Under the pieces are notes generated by a model. The model was not told the origin of the DNA. It saw nothing but the letters and a program-made list of their open reading frames with translations, and made no database searches. A stretch of 64,000 nucleotides of DNA from Homarus americanus (lineage: Eukaryota > Arthropoda > Malacostraca > Decapoda > Nephropidae): positions 2,724,907-2,788,906 of the forward strand of contig NW_024735503.1 of the NCBI RefSeq assembly GCF_018991925.1, given 5' to 3'. Positions 62,104 to 64,000 of this stretch are shown one piece after another. The position numbers were made by a program, and so were the translations under genes. How positions within the stretch are numbered: position 1 is the first letter of the stretch; each line of letters begins with the position of its first letter.

Positions 62104-63010
62104 CAGTGACCATTAATGTTGGTGACGCAGATGGTGACCATTAATGTTGGTGACGCGGATGGTGACCATTAATGTTGGTGACGCGGATGGTGACCATTAA
62201 TGGTGATGTAGATGGTGACCATTAATGTTGGTGACGCAGATGGTGACCATTAATGTTGGTGACGCAGATGGTGACCATTAATGTTGGTGACGCGGATGGT
62301 GACCATTAATTTTGGTGACGCGGATGGTGACCATTAATGTTGGTGACGCGGATGGTGACCATTAATGTTGGTGACGCAGATGGTGACCATTAATGTTGGT
62401 GACGCGGATGGTGACCATTAATGTTGGTGACGCAGATGGTGACCATTAATGTTGGTGATGTAGATGGTGACCTCTAAGTGTTGGTGACGCAGATGGTGAC
62501 CATTAATGTTGGTGACGCGGATGGTGACCATTAATGTTGGTGACGCGGATGGTATTAATGTGGTGACCAGATGGTGACCATTAATGTTGGTGATGTAGAT
62601 GGTGACCTCTAAGTGTTGGTGACGCAGATGGTGACCACTAAGTGTTGGTGACGTAGATGGTGACCATTAATGTTGGTGACGCAGATGGTGACCATTAATG
62701 TTGGTGACGTAGATGGTGACCACTAAGTGTTGGTGACGCAGATGGTGGCCATTAAGTGTTGGTGACACAGATGGTGACCATTAATGTTGGTGACGTAGAT
62801 GGTGACCATTAATGTTGGTGACGCAGATGGTGACCATTAATGTTGGTGACGTAGATGGTGACCACAAGTGTTTGGTGACGCAGATGGTGACCACTAAGTG
62901 TTGGTGACGTAGATGGTGACCATTAATGTTGGTGACGCAGATGGTGACCACTAAGTGTTGGTGACACAGATGGTGACCATTAATGTTGGTGACGCGGATG
63001 GTGACCATCA
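62104..63010. repeat. 28-bp minisatellite, about 32 units
   Basis: The unit GCAGATGGTGACCATTAATG then TTGGTGAC has recurrent variants: GCGG/GCAG/GTAG, and ACCACTAAGTG or ACCTCTAAGTG in place of ACCATTAATG. One unit carries deletions (near 62553-62572). The first unit at 62104 begins CTACAGTGACCATTAATG, which resembles the units of the downstream 30-bp array. Confidence 0.95.
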
Positions 63011-64000
63011 GTGTTGGTGACACATACAGTGACCTTTAGTGTTGGTGACAACTACAGGGACCATTAGTGTTGGTGACAAAGCTACAGGGACCATTAGTGT
63101 TGGTGACACAGTTACAGTGACCATCAGTGTTGGTGACCAGCTACAGTGACCATTAGTGTTGGTGACACAGCTACAGTGACCATTAGTGTTGGTGACACAG
63201 CTACAGTGACCATTAGTGTTGGTGACACAGCTACAGTGACCATTAGTGTTGGTGACACAGCTACAGGGACCATTAGTGTTGGTGACACAGCTACAGGGAC
63301 CATTAGTGTTGGTGACACAGCTACAGTGACCATTAGTGTTGGTGACACAGCTACAGGGACCATCAGTGTTGGTGACACAGCTACAGTGACCATTAGTGTT
63401 GGTGACACAGCTACAGGGACCATTAGTGTTGGTGACACAGCTACAGTGACCATTAGTGTTGGTGACACAGCTGTGACCATTAGTGTTGGTGACACAGCTA
63501 CAGTGACCATTAGTGTTGGTGACAGCTACAGGGACCATCAGTGTTGGTGACACAGCTACAGGGACCATTAGTGTTGGTGACACAGCTACAGTGACCACTG
63601 GTGTTGGTGACACAGCTACAGTGACCATTAGTGTTGGTGACACAGCTACAGTGACCATTAGTGTTGGTGACACAGCTACAGTGACCATTAGTGTTGGTGA
63701 CACAGCTACAGGGACCATTATTGTTGGTGACACAGCTACAGTGACCATTAGTGTTGGTGACACAGCTACAGGGACCATTAGTGTTGGTGACACAGCTACA
63801 GTGACCATTAGTGTTGGTGACACAGCTACAGTGACCATTAGTGTTGGTGACACAGCTACAGTGACCATTAGTGTTGGTGACACAGCTACAGTGACCATTA
63901 GTGTTGGTGACACAGCTACAGTGACCATTAGTGTTGGTGACACAGCTACAGGGACCATTATTGTTGGTGACACAGCTACAGTGACCATCAGTGTTGGTGA
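63011..64000. repeat. 30-bp minisatellite, about 33 units, continuing past the window end
   Basis: The unit CACAGCTACAGTGACCATTA then GTGTTGGTGA varies at one main site (CAGTGACC/CAGGGACC) and at ACCATT/ACCATC. Unit length divisible by three yields a 326-codon minus-strand frame (63008-63988, MVTVAVSPT repeats) and a stop-free + frame (TVTISVGDTA repeats). Frames on both strands are open, so these are artefacts. The array is truncated by the window end. Confidence 0.95.

Noticed and set aside
63008..63988. 326-codon minus-strand frame of MVTVAVSPT repeats
   Set aside because: Stop-free 30-bp unit; the + strand is open too, in a different sense, and no non-repeat coding sequence joins it.

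Overview
This window looks like eukaryotic, probably arthropod, non-coding DNA. The clues are: many long microsatellites ((TA)n, (GT)n, (CA)n) and dozens of minisatellites; several scattered blocks of TTAGG-like sequence, the canonical arthropod telomere unit, lying inside the window; decayed non-LTR retrotransposons; a tRNA-headed SINE; and no compact run of genes. A decapod crustacean would fit the style (inference only). I see no complete protein-coding gene, no rRNA, no free-standing tRNA gene, no operon and no CRISPR array. Most long open frames are stop-free tandem repeats read as protein.

Layout. 1-10 kb: AT-rich sequence, an alternating CAC-rich repeat (3.1-3.4 kb), a degenerate pogo/Tigger-like fragment (4.2-4.4 kb), and minisatellites at 6.0, 7.3 and 8.9-9.9 kb. 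10-18 kb: a (TA)n tract, a pyrimidine-rich stretch, a 151-bp Tc1/mariner-type MITE flanked by TA (11.55 kb), a tRNA-derived SINE with target-site duplication (12.6-12.97 kb), a 30-bp minisatellite of about 30 copies (15.0-15.96 kb) and a 5'-truncated CR1/L2-like LINE (16.5-17.47 kb) that abuts a GC-rich minisatellite. 18-29.4 kb: polypurine tract, a 19-bp minisatellite (22.3-22.9 kb), a 788-bp element with inverted ends (23.77-24.55 kb), a cluster of (TA)n tracts, a TTAGG-containing repeat (28 kb), a 154-bp (GT)n tract and a 292-bp foldback element sitting inside a short tandem repeat.

29.4-42.7 kb: two homologous exon-like segments on the minus strand (31.7 and 34.6 kb) with matching splice-like borders; a minisatellite carrying about 25 copies of the E-box palindrome TCACGTGA (35.7-36.4 kb); a (CA)n/(CGCA) compound tract; a (TA)n cruciform; 26-bp and 15-bp minisatellites; and a second, Jockey-clade-like LINE with intact YADD but with frameshifts and a TAGTAG double stop (41.4-42.7 kb). 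42.7-64 kb: a 21-bp minisatellite, GA-rich repeat, more TTAGG-like islands, short tandem arrays at 52 kb, three long (TA)n tracts, and a 1.9-kb array (62.1 kb to the window end) that switches from a 28-bp to a related 30-bp unit.

No genes act together here. The strongest candidates for something unusual are the paired exon-like segments, the E-box array, and the mobile elements whose borders can be read directly. All calls come from reading the sequence by eye; no database search was run.
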